From assembly GCA_013288985.1 (NCBI GenBank), contig JABDAT010000014.1, positions 1 through 36,568 on the forward strand: DNA of 36,568 nucleotides, written 5' to 3'. The position numbers and the translations under genes are program-made. The notes under the pieces are model-generated. The model made no database searches. It was not told where the DNA came from and saw only the letters and a program-made list of their open reading frames with translations. Source of the DNA: Alphaproteobacteria bacterium. GTDB taxonomy: Bacteria; Pseudomonadota; Alphaproteobacteria; Rickettsiales; JABCZZ01. This document shows positions 25,483 through 31,371 of this stretch, piece after piece. Within the stretch, counting starts at the first letter, position 1. Each line of letters opens with the position of its first letter.

Positions 25483-25502
25483 GGGGGCGATATTTCGCCC
25501 CC
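25483..25502. repeat. Perfect 8-bp hairpin GGGGGCGA-TATT-TCGCCCCC
   Basis: A GC-rich stem of 8 bp with a 4-base loop is followed by TTAACAA only. It could be a weak terminator or the end of the repeat block. Confidence 0.55.
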
Positions 25503-25512
25503 TTAACAATTA

Positions 25513-25560
25513 ACAAAACATAACAAATCAAGGAACGACGTATTATGCCATTTTGGGACA
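25513..25560 (+). repeat. Direct repeat copy 2 of the MPFWD leader
   Basis: 44 of 48 positions match copy 1 at 25271. The 242-bp offset between copies equals the repeat unit plus 194 bp of palindromic and GC-rich sequence. Confidence 0.8.
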
Positions 25561-25604
25561 TATTGAGTCCAGGAGGCCAAGCCTTTAGTCGCCGGAGGCG
25601 TTAG
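25545..25604 (+). other. Possible 19-codon ORF starting MPFWD
   Basis: This ORF begins at the ATG of leader copy 2, with AAGGAAC 8-9 bp upstream, and ends at a TAG at 25602, product MPFWDILSPGGQAFSRRRR. It could be a short peptide, or the surviving start of a longer gene broken by repeats. I cannot tell which. Confidence 0.3.
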
Positions 25605-25703
25605 ATTCATTGTGAGTTCAGTAGAACGAACGGGAATAATTAAAAAACTCAACAAAATAAAACCCAAACGCTGACCGCCTGTGAGCCTGCGCTACCGCTA
25701 ATT

Positions 25704-25735
25704 GTGCAGTGCAATAATATTAATGGTGCAGTGCA
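25704..25735 (+). repeat. Direct repeat GTGCAGTGCA, two copies 22 bp apart
   Basis: Two identical 10-mers (25704-25713 and 25726-25735) lie two helical turns apart, just before the promoter of the lipoprotein gene. They could be a regulator binding pair. Confidence 0.5.
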
Positions 25736-25744
25736 GCATTTTGC

Positions 25745-25773
25745 GTGACTTTGCCCCCCTGCTCTGCTATACT
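25745..25773 (+). promoter_or_regulatory. Predicted promoter of the lipoprotein gene
   Basis: GTGACT (25745-25750), a 17-bp C-rich spacer and TATACT (25768-25773) lie about 60 bp upstream of the GTG start. The leader contains a perfect hairpin TCAGGA-AA-TCCTGA (25792-25805). Confidence 0.5.
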
Positions 25774-25833
25774 GTGCTTAATGAAATAGGTCAGGAAATC
25801 CTGATCTAGTTTCAAGGAAAGAAGGTAAATACG

Positions 25834-26235
25834 GTGCGTCGCTTAAGACGCCTTAAGTTAATGCCTAAACGGGGCTCAAACATTTGCATCATGGCTTTCC
25901 TGCTTCTTACAATGGTTGCCTGTTCGCTGCCGGACGTAAGAATAGATAAGAAACCCAAAAATGCAGACAATGCCCAAAGCTCCTTATTCTCTAAAGCAGA
26001 CAATACGTCGCCATCGGGTCAAGGACATGTGGATAAAGGATATCTTGCCACAGTCCATGTCCGGTTCTCGGATTCCAAAGATGCGGTGCCAATCAATTTT
26101 GACATCAGCAAAAAGAAAACCGAGATGGTGACATTCACGATGTGGGAGGAAAAGGAATCAAACTCCGTAGTACATCTGGGCTATACCCATAGTACGGGAG
26201 GCGTGGCAAGCATTAAACTCACCTGGCGATTTTAA
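25834..26235 (+). CDS. Putative lipoprotein, unknown function
   Basis: This is a 133-residue product from a GTG start, chosen for the AAGG about 9 bp upstream; an ATG at 25861 is an alternative. The N terminus is strongly basic (RRLRRLKLMPKRG), then a hydrophobic stretch CIMAFLLLTMVAC ends in a Cys at about residue 29. This fits a lipoprotein signal, though the lipobox (MVAC) lacks the usual Leu at -3. The mature part starts with a polar, Ser/Asn/Asp-rich linker and ends in a beta-rich domain (YLATVHVRFSDSKDAVPINF, VVHLGYTHSTGG, SIKLTWRF). I do not recognise the domain. It probably forms a unit with the 26286 gene. Confidence 0.72.
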   Translation: MRRLRRLKLMPKRGSNICIMAFLLLTMVACSLPDVRIDKKPKNADNAQSSLFSKADNTSPSGQGHVDKGYLATVHVRFSDSKDAVPINFDISKKKTEMVTFTMWEEKESNSVVHLGYTHSTGGVASIKLTWRF

Positions 26236-26285
26236 GACAACCGTATCCTTCTTTTTAAACCATTTTTGAGAAAGGACTAACGTTT

Positions 26286-26534
26286 ATGGATTCATTATTT
26301 GGTATGATTGGCTATGTAGGTCTTGTGTTCCTTTTACTGAGCTATTTTATGCTTGTAATAGGCCAGGTAAAAGTAACGGATACACACTACATTTTGCTTA
26401 ACCTGCTTGGTGCTTTGTTTGTAGTGATTACACTGCACACCGGCGGAACTTTACCGATATTCTATACTGTAGTCGGTTGGTTGTTTATCAGCCTGTTTGG
26501 CTTCTATAAGCACCATATTGCAACTACAAACTAA
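26286..26534 (+). CDS. Small membrane protein, CBU_0592-like
   Basis: This is an 82-residue protein with three hydrophobic segments (about 5-25 MIGYVGLVFLLLSYFMLVIG, 36-52 ILLNLLGALFVVITLHT, 56-74 IFYTVVGWLFISLFGFY). The pattern GYVGxxxxLxSY near the start and LNLLGA in the middle recalls the CBU_0592-like membrane protein family; I am moderately sure. Function is unknown. AAAGGA lies 9 bp upstream of the ATG. A strong terminator follows the stop by about 20 bp. Confidence 0.75.
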   Translation: MDSLFGMIGYVGLVFLLLSYFMLVIGQVKVTDTHYILLNLLGALFVVITLHTGGTLPIFYTVVGWLFISLFGFYKHHIATTN

Positions 26535-26552
26535 ATAGAATTTCTTGTTGAG

Positions 26553-26581
26553 GAGGGAGGAGAAATCCTCCCTCTTTTTTT
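26553..26581 (+). terminator. Rho-independent terminator
   Basis: A perfect 9-bp stem GAGGGAGGA / TCCTCCCTC closes a GAAA tetraloop and is followed by seven T. It ends the lipoprotein/small membrane protein transcript just before the convergent DUF2335 gene. Confidence 0.93.
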
Positions 26582-26583
26582 GC

Positions 26584-27081
26584 CTAGCTTTTGGACCGGC
26601 GGTCGACGTAGACGCCCTTGCCTTCAGTATCCAAATCCTTCTCAGGGCGGAAATGCGCGCGCATGGCGGGACGGGCAAAAAGCGGGCGCTGGCCCATGCT
26701 TTTGGCATAGACCCACACCAACCCTGCCATGACGACAATCGCAAGACCAAATACCCAGATAAAGGCCGCTGTCGTGCTGTTGCCATGAATGCCTATTACG
26801 GCTGCCGATATAAACACGGTTGCCGCAATACAGAAACCCAGGACTTGTCCGAGAATAGTGCTGAACGTGTGGGTTTTGAGCGCATTGGCTTCCCATTCAT
26901 GACGGTGTTTCTGCTCCGCTTCAAACATGGTCAGAATGCGCGCGGCAGAACCTTCCACCACATAATCATAGCCTTCGAGAAGTTCCGGACTTGGCAGAAA
27001 GTCAGAGCGCGCGCGGCCGCTCGCACCGCCACGGTTCTTCTGTCCCCCGCTATCCCGATCGTCGTTATTACGATTGCTCAT
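26584..27081 (-). CDS. DUF2335 membrane protein
   Basis: This is a 165-residue protein from the ATG at 27081, chosen because AGGAGGAG lies 8 bp upstream. It has a polar Asn/Arg/Gly-rich start, then the block PSPELLEGYDYVVEGSAARILTMFEAEQKHRHEWE (about residues 30-64), which matches the DUF2335 pattern of a PPxxLxxY...PGxAxRIL...EQxHR segment. Two membrane spans follow (about 80-100 VLGFCIAATVFISAAVIGI and 105-125 TAAFIWVFGLAIVVMAGLVWVY), then a basic tail. Function is unknown; such proteins are often near mobile or host-interaction genes. It overlaps the end of the small 27068 gene by 14 bp, so the two are probably translated together. Confidence 0.86.
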   Translation of the reverse strand: MSNRNNDDRDSGGQKNRGGASGRARSDFLPSPELLEGYDYVVEGSAARILTMFEAEQKHRHEWEANALKTHTFSTILGQVLGFCIAATVFISAAVIGIHGNSTTAAFIWVFGLAIVVMAGLVWVYAKSMGQRPLFARPAMRAHFRPEKDLDTEGKGVYVDRRSKS

Positions 27082-27268
27082 CTTCTGCTTCTCCTCCTGC
27101 ATTTGCTCCCTCGAAACTCTGGGTAGCAGCTTCGATGTCGCCGCCAATACGTTTCCAGTCGCTGCGGAAAGCCTCCAATGTATTACGGTAAGGGTAGCGG
27201 TAAAGCGGTGGGCTTGTCACTGTCAAAGCAGAGACTATGCCGTACATAAATCCTTTTACCATGCTCAT
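27068..27268 (-). CDS. Small unknown protein upstream of the DUF2335 gene
   Basis: This is a 66-residue product. The ATG at 27268 is preceded by AGAGGTG at 7 bp; an in-frame GTG lies 9 bp earlier. It begins MSMVKGFMYGIVSALTVTSPP, a weakly hydrophobic start, then YRYPYRNTLEAFRSDWKRIGGDIEAA and an acidic tail. Overlap with the DUF2335 gene and the strong ribosome-binding site argue that it is real. The leader carries a perfect 7-bp inverted repeat (27293-27311). Confidence 0.62.
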   Translation of the reverse strand: MSMVKGFMYGIVSALTVTSPPLYRYPYRNTLEAFRSDWKRIGGDIEAATQSFEGANAGGEAEDEQS

Positions 27269-27292
27269 AATTATCACCTCTTGCTGCGCATA

Positions 27293-27311
27293 TTTTCACC
27301 TTTAGTGAAAA
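27293..27311. repeat. Inverted repeat TTTTCAC-N5-GTGAAAA in the leader of the 27068 gene
   Basis: A perfect 7-bp inverted repeat lies about 25 bp before the start codon. It could be an operator or a leader hairpin. No T-run supports termination. Confidence 0.5.
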
Positions 27312-27388
27312 AACGCAAAAGCTTTGTTGTCTGAAATCCCTGGCGAGCCAAAATAGAGCAGGAGCGTGTCTTACGAGTTTGGAGGGAT

Positions 27389-28537
27389 TTATCCTACACG
27401 GCCGTATGTCCGCGCAGGAGGAGTATTGAAGTGGGTATCGACTTTGCTCACAATAAGCTTATTGCCAATGGTGATAGGAGGCCGGGCATTCTGCGGTGCG
27501 CCGGAATTAAATTTTGTATTCTCTTGATTTGCACCAGCATTTCCCTGCAACTGCAATGCCGCCATTTGTTGCTTAAATACCTGCACGCGCTCCAATACTT
27601 CCGCAGGGCGCAATTTGGCCTCACAACATTGCCTTGCAAACATATAAACCCGATTTTCATCGGCATCCCTGCCAATAAATCCGGTTATGAGCCCCTTATA
27701 CGTCTCCAGACTTGCCGCTCCTGATTGCGCGAACTCATTATGCAGCTTGCTATAGGATGAAAGCGCCGTATTGCCTGCGGTAATAGCGCCTGCAGCGGCA
27801 TTGGTACCCATACCAAGCACTAGAGATCCAATCATTCCCCACCCGCCATTACCCCGACCTGAAAGTAAAAGAATGGAGTTGGCAATAGTGCCCCCCACCT
27901 GCAGAAAAGTAGCTAACCCTGCCTTGGCACCACTGACTTCCTGACGTGCTGCTTTCACGATGGGGTGCAAATTATTGCTCCACCGCGCTTCCGAGGCAGA
28001 AGGCATTGTACCGGTAAGATCAAACTGCATCTGCCTGAGTGCCTGTATGCGCTGCGTTAAGGTAAGGGTGGTGTTTACCATTTCGCCCACCACCATCGTT
28101 CCCGATATGATGGTATTGGCTACAGTATTTTGTGCCAAGGTGTTTGTAACTTTTGGTCCAAGCCTCTGATTAGCAAATTCAGTAAGAGTGATACTGCTGT
28201 TTTTTACAAATTGCGAAGCGGTCTGAGCAACCTTGCTTTCACCCACTGCAGCAGCGAACGCATCGGAGAATTCTGCAACCGTTGCATTAGGCAATTGAGC
28301 TATATTCACCGCTTTCTGCATGGAAGGAGCGGCTTTTGCAAATGGCTTTTTATCTGCAAAAAAACCAATGGCTGCGCCTATCATTGGGCCAATGAATGCC
28401 AACGAAGACAGGCTGCTGGAAAAACGTCCAACCCCAGCAAGTGCGCTATCCACAGGCGAACTGGAAATCACCACATTACGGGGAGCCGCTCCTGTACGTC
28501 CAATAGTAGGTGTTTTCAATGCTACGCCCGCTGGCAT
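27389..28537 (-). CDS. Unknown protein, 382 aa, with FNSGAP-type C-terminal motif
   Basis: I do not recognise this protein. AAGGAT lies 9 bp before the ATG. It has no signal peptide. A hydrophobic glycine-rich segment lies at about 43-62 (LSSLAFIGPMIGAAIGFFAD). A long Thr/Asn/Ala-rich helical region follows, and then two more Gly-rich hydrophobic stretches at about 215-260 (LQVGGTIANSILLLSG, WGMIGSLVLGMGTNAAAGAITAG). The C-terminal 70 residues are polar and contain NTKFNSGAPQNARPP, which resembles the NIRFNSGPPP and NTRFNIGPPP motifs of the next gene. A short helix with RPAEVLERVQVFKQQMAAL precedes it. The upstream promoter is the best Pho-box-like example in the window. Confidence 0.8.
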   Translation of the reverse strand: MPAGVALKTPTIGRTGAAPRNVVISSSPVDSALAGVGRFSSSLSSLAFIGPMIGAAIGFFADKKPFAKAAPSMQKAVNIAQLPNATVAEFSDAFAAAVGESKVAQTASQFVKNSSITLTEFANQRLGPKVTNTLAQNTVANTIISGTMVVGEMVNTTLTLTQRIQALRQMQFDLTGTMPSASEARWSNNLHPIVKAARQEVSGAKAGLATFLQVGGTIANSILLLSGRGNGGWGMIGSLVLGMGTNAAAGAITAGNTALSSYSKLHNEFAQSGAASLETYKGLITGFIGRDADENRVYMFARQCCEAKLRPAEVLERVQVFKQQMAALQLQGNAGANQENTKFNSGAPQNARPPITIGNKLIVSKVDTHFNTPPARTYGRVG

Positions 28538-28598
28538 GACACTTAATCCTTATGATAACTCATTCAATCCCTTACAGTATAAAGGCCTGTAAGCATAA

Positions 28599-28632
28599 AT
28601 TATAGCCTAGTTTGGTTAATTATTTATGACGA
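28599..28632 (-). promoter_or_regulatory. Pho-box-like promoter of the 27389 gene
   Basis: In gene direction TCGTCAT (28632-28626), AAAT, AATTAAC (28621-28615), 10 bp and a perfect TATAAT (28604-28599). The 11-bp half-site period and 10-bp gap to the -10 match the other members of the set. Confidence 0.72.
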
Positions 28633-28658
28633 TTGGGGGTTAAAAAAGGCTTAAAAGC

Positions 28659-29984
28659 CTACACAGCCCTAGTATAAGGCTCTTTCTGAGCTGCTTTTTC
28701 CACCTTCGAAGCGGGCGGAGGGCCAATATTAAAGCGTGTATTGCGGGTATCGCCCAATTGGGCGGCGAAATCAGTTTTATCCTGCATATTTATGGTGGAA
28801 TCGGCTTGGGATGACGGAGGGGGACCACTATTAAATCGGATATTCTGGGGTTCACTCCCCTTCTCAACTTCCTTTGCAACCGGTGATGTCATCATGACCG
28901 GAAATTGCTGCAAAACATCTTCCAGTTTTGCACCCTGAGCCAGCGCCTGCGTCATTTGCTTGACGGCATTCATGCCATAACGATTGGCAATTTCAACATA
29001 GGCCAGATTCTGCTCCGGCTGTTCTTCTTTAATTAACCCCATTCCCAAAAGATAAAGAAGTTTGGGCACGGTAAAATTGGCCTGTTCTTTGTCAGGAGTA
29101 TTACCGTAGGTCTGGTTCATCAGCTCCGCCATACGTCCAAATAATACCTTGTCATTTTGCGCGGATGCGGAGTTCACGTCAAAATACGTGGGTTGGCCAT
29201 TGCTCATGCCATTATCCCGCAAATGTATCTCATAAATTTTGACAAGCTCATCGGCAGTTACAGGTTCCTTTACCCGGTTCTTCTGCTGGTTCAGTTTAAG
29301 ATCAATAAATTTCTGCAACGCTTCAAAGAATGTTTCCTTGCGGGAAAGCCAGTCTTTTACAAGGTAAGCACCCGTTACACCCGTACCAAGATCCACGGAA
29401 TTATAAATGCTCATTCCGCCCTTGCCATTCTTCCATTCCAATACTCCCGGAATAAGAAAATTGAAGAAAGGTAGGCTCGTAAAAGCAAGACGGTTGATAT
29501 TATATTTAACGAAGTTATTAGCCGTCGTATTGATAATGGCGTTTTTGCTTTCCTGCATATCACGCAACGATATGTTGGCAGGCGCTTTATCGTATCCATT
29601 CTCCCATCCCAGCATTTCGGAAAATACGCGCTGCATATCATTCATAGTGTGCTTGGCATAAAAGCCGGTAACACCTGCCATTACCACTCCGACAATAATG
29701 CCGTAAAAATTCTTTATGAGAGGCTTGATGAAATTGAGACGGCCAAGGTCTTTACTGAAATCTTCAAACCTCAATAAATTGGAAACCCAGCGTCCGAGAT
29801 AACGCGTCGATAGCATGGGAATGGCAAGCTGCCAGAATCCCGATTGATATTGGCCAAAACGGCTAGTTATAGTGGTATGGTCCAAATTCTTTTTTTCCGC
29901 AGGCATAGATTGGCCTGCCGCCAATCCCTCAATGGGACCAGCAAGATCAGGAGTTCTATTTTTATTATCCGTTTCTAATGCCAT
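28659..29984 (-). CDS. Unknown membrane protein, 441 aa, paralogue of the 30138 gene
   Basis: I do not recognise the family. It has a polar N terminus without signal peptide. A membrane segment lies at about 95-112 (FYGIIVGVVMAGVTGFYA), a second hydrophobic block at about 168-185 (LAFTSLPFFNFLIPGVL), and possibly a third near 205 (DLGTGVTGAYLVKDWL). The block ISLRDMQESKNAIINTTANNF aligns with ISLKDMVTSENPLIQTAMNRF in the 30138 product, and similarity continues through LVKIYEIHLRDNG / LVDIIQKNRKEHG. The C-terminal 60 residues carry two copies of a motif, NIRFNSGPPPSS and NTRFNIGPPPAS, separated by about 30 residues. The product ends PYTRAV. Confidence 0.82.
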   Translation of the reverse strand: MALETDNKNRTPDLAGPIEGLAAGQSMPAEKKNLDHTTITSRFGQYQSGFWQLAIPMLSTRYLGRWVSNLLRFEDFSKDLGRLNFIKPLIKNFYGIIVGVVMAGVTGFYAKHTMNDMQRVFSEMLGWENGYDKAPANISLRDMQESKNAIINTTANNFVKYNINRLAFTSLPFFNFLIPGVLEWKNGKGGMSIYNSVDLGTGVTGAYLVKDWLSRKETFFEALQKFIDLKLNQQKNRVKEPVTADELVKIYEIHLRDNGMSNGQPTYFDVNSASAQNDKVLFGRMAELMNQTYGNTPDKEQANFTVPKLLYLLGMGLIKEEQPEQNLAYVEIANRYGMNAVKQMTQALAQGAKLEDVLQQFPVMMTSPVAKEVEKGSEPQNIRFNSGPPPSSQADSTINMQDKTDFAAQLGDTRNTRFNIGPPPASKVEKAAQKEPYTRAV

Positions 29985-30043
29985 GCGATTTAGCGTCTTT
30001 AAAAAGATTCTTACGCTTCTATTTTGCCTGTTTCGATACCACT

Positions 30044-30077
30044 ATTACAGCAGAACTTTATGAAGATTTGATTACAA
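30044..30077 (-). promoter_or_regulatory. Pho-box-like promoter of the 28659 gene
   Basis: In gene direction TTGTAAT (30077-30071), CAAA, TCTTCAT (30066-30060), 10 bp and TGTAAT (30049-30044). The half-sites are weaker but the spacing is the same as elsewhere. Confidence 0.55.
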
Positions 30078-30137
30078 AACGGGAGGTTATGGGGCAGACA
30101 GCACGAAAATGGGTATTTAATGATAAATATCAGCCTA

Positions 30138-31244
30138 TTAATAAATTCCCGCACCAGCAGCATAAGATGGTGTTTCCGGCTTTAAAACAGGCTGCTTAGG
30201 ACCTTGTGCAAGAATTTCCTTAATATTCTTGGGAGTTTCCCTTACCGCATCTCCTTGCATGGCATTGGAAGAGGGCACGGATGCCCCTGCCTGCTTCAGG
30301 CTGGCGATTCCTGATAACCCATGGGTTTCTACATTTTCATAGGCCTGCATTGCTTTTTGAGGCTGCGCCGGCTCTTTTATGACCTGGCCAAGCACATGCA
30401 CGGTCTCTGAAAAACCCCATTTCTTTTCTATCAGCCTATCCGCTACTGCGTTTAGCAACGGCATATATTTTTCCATTTCCTGCACCTGGATAGCAACTGC
30501 GCCATGCTCTTTGCGATTCTTCTGAATGATGTCTACAAGCTGAGAAGTAAGGCCGTCATGCGACCATGTTCCCCACTGATTATTACCTATTTCCTTGGTC
30601 AATTTCTCCAGTAATTCAAAAGAATTCTTCTCGAAATAGGCTGCGCGTTCGCCGACAATTTCAACTACCGTAGTCGTTACACCAAGCCTTAACCCCCAGA
30701 GGAAAGTAAGCGGCTGCAGGAACCGCAGCGCATAAAGGCTTTTGAAGCGATTCATTGCGGTCTGTATAAGAGGATTCTCACTAGTAACCATATCCTTCAA
30801 GGAAATATGGCTTCGATCTTTACCGCGCTCCGCAGCAACAACATCATTGAGCTCATTGTGATATTCTTTGCGATCACGGGTAAAGGCAATCAAAGCAACG
30901 CCCAAGAATAAAGCGGCTTCTATTGAATTTACAATCATGCGCGGCACACTCTTCCAATCAGGCTTCAACAGCTCAGGATGAAACCCGGGCTTTTCGGCTA
31001 AATGCTGCCATTTATCCGAAATATGGCGCTGCAATTCTGAATAATAGCCTTCCGCTAAATAGCCTACCAAACGAAAGCTATTGTAAAAATCATCAAAAAT
31101 ACCGGTAAAGAATTTCTTGATGTTATAAAGTGTTCCCGGATTTTTCTCCAACGGCGCAGAGCCGACGGGCAAAGGCGCAGCGGCAGCGCTTGCCATCTTG
31201 GCAGCACTTTCTATTTGTTGGGCCGCTAGCGCTTCATTTACCAT
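30138..31244 (-). CDS. Unknown membrane protein, 368 aa, paralogue of the 28659 gene
   Basis: I do not recognise the family. It begins with an Ala-rich helix (ALAAQQIESAAKMASAAAAP). After an aromatic amphipathic region (FFTGIFDDFYNSFRLVGYLAE) comes a membrane span at about 108-124 (IEAALFLGVALIAFTRD), the block ISLKDMVTSENPLIQTAMNRF shared with the 28659 protein, and a second hydrophobic region YALRFLQPLTFLWGLRLGV. The central part (LVDIIQKNRKEHGAVAIQVQ, AVADRLIEKKWGFSETVHVL) parallels the paralogue. The tail is polar and Pro-rich and lacks the FNSGPPP motif. It is a separate transcription unit with its own Pho-box-like promoter. Confidence 0.82.
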   Translation of the reverse strand: MVNEALAAQQIESAAKMASAAAAPLPVGSAPLEKNPGTLYNIKKFFTGIFDDFYNSFRLVGYLAEGYYSELQRHISDKWQHLAEKPGFHPELLKPDWKSVPRMIVNSIEAALFLGVALIAFTRDRKEYHNELNDVVAAERGKDRSHISLKDMVTSENPLIQTAMNRFKSLYALRFLQPLTFLWGLRLGVTTTVVEIVGERAAYFEKNSFELLEKLTKEIGNNQWGTWSHDGLTSQLVDIIQKNRKEHGAVAIQVQEMEKYMPLLNAVADRLIEKKWGFSETVHVLGQVIKEPAQPQKAMQAYENVETHGLSGIASLKQAGASVPSSNAMQGDAVRETPKNIKEILAQGPKQPVLKPETPSYAAGAGIY

Positions 31245-31313
31245 AAATCACTCGTAATAAATCACGCCGTAGTTGCAAATCCATGCGATAATGATCTGCT
31301 TCCACCATGCTTA

Positions 31314-31347
31314 ATTCTAACAGAGAAATGTGACAGTTTTATGACGA
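31314..31347 (-). promoter_or_regulatory. Pho-box-like promoter of the 30138 gene, closest to the classic Pho box
   Basis: In gene direction TCGTCAT (31347-31341), AAAA, CTGTCAC (31336-31330), 10 bp and TAGAAT (31319-31314). It matches 16 of 18 positions of the classic Pho box CTGTCATAWAWCTGTCAY. Confidence 0.75.
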
Positions 31348-31371
31348 AAATAAGATAAGACTGTTAAGACA

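Noticed and set aside
25303-25506. Open frame of 67 codons starting MPFWD
   Set aside because: After the first five codons it runs through a palindromic repeat and a GC-rich hairpin; more likely repeat-derived than a gene, although its start is reported as a duplicated leader.
26521-26581. Terminator acting on both strands between the convergent genes
   Set aside because: The T-run is present only in the plus direction; the minus strand has no T-run after the stem, so I call it only for the plus strand.
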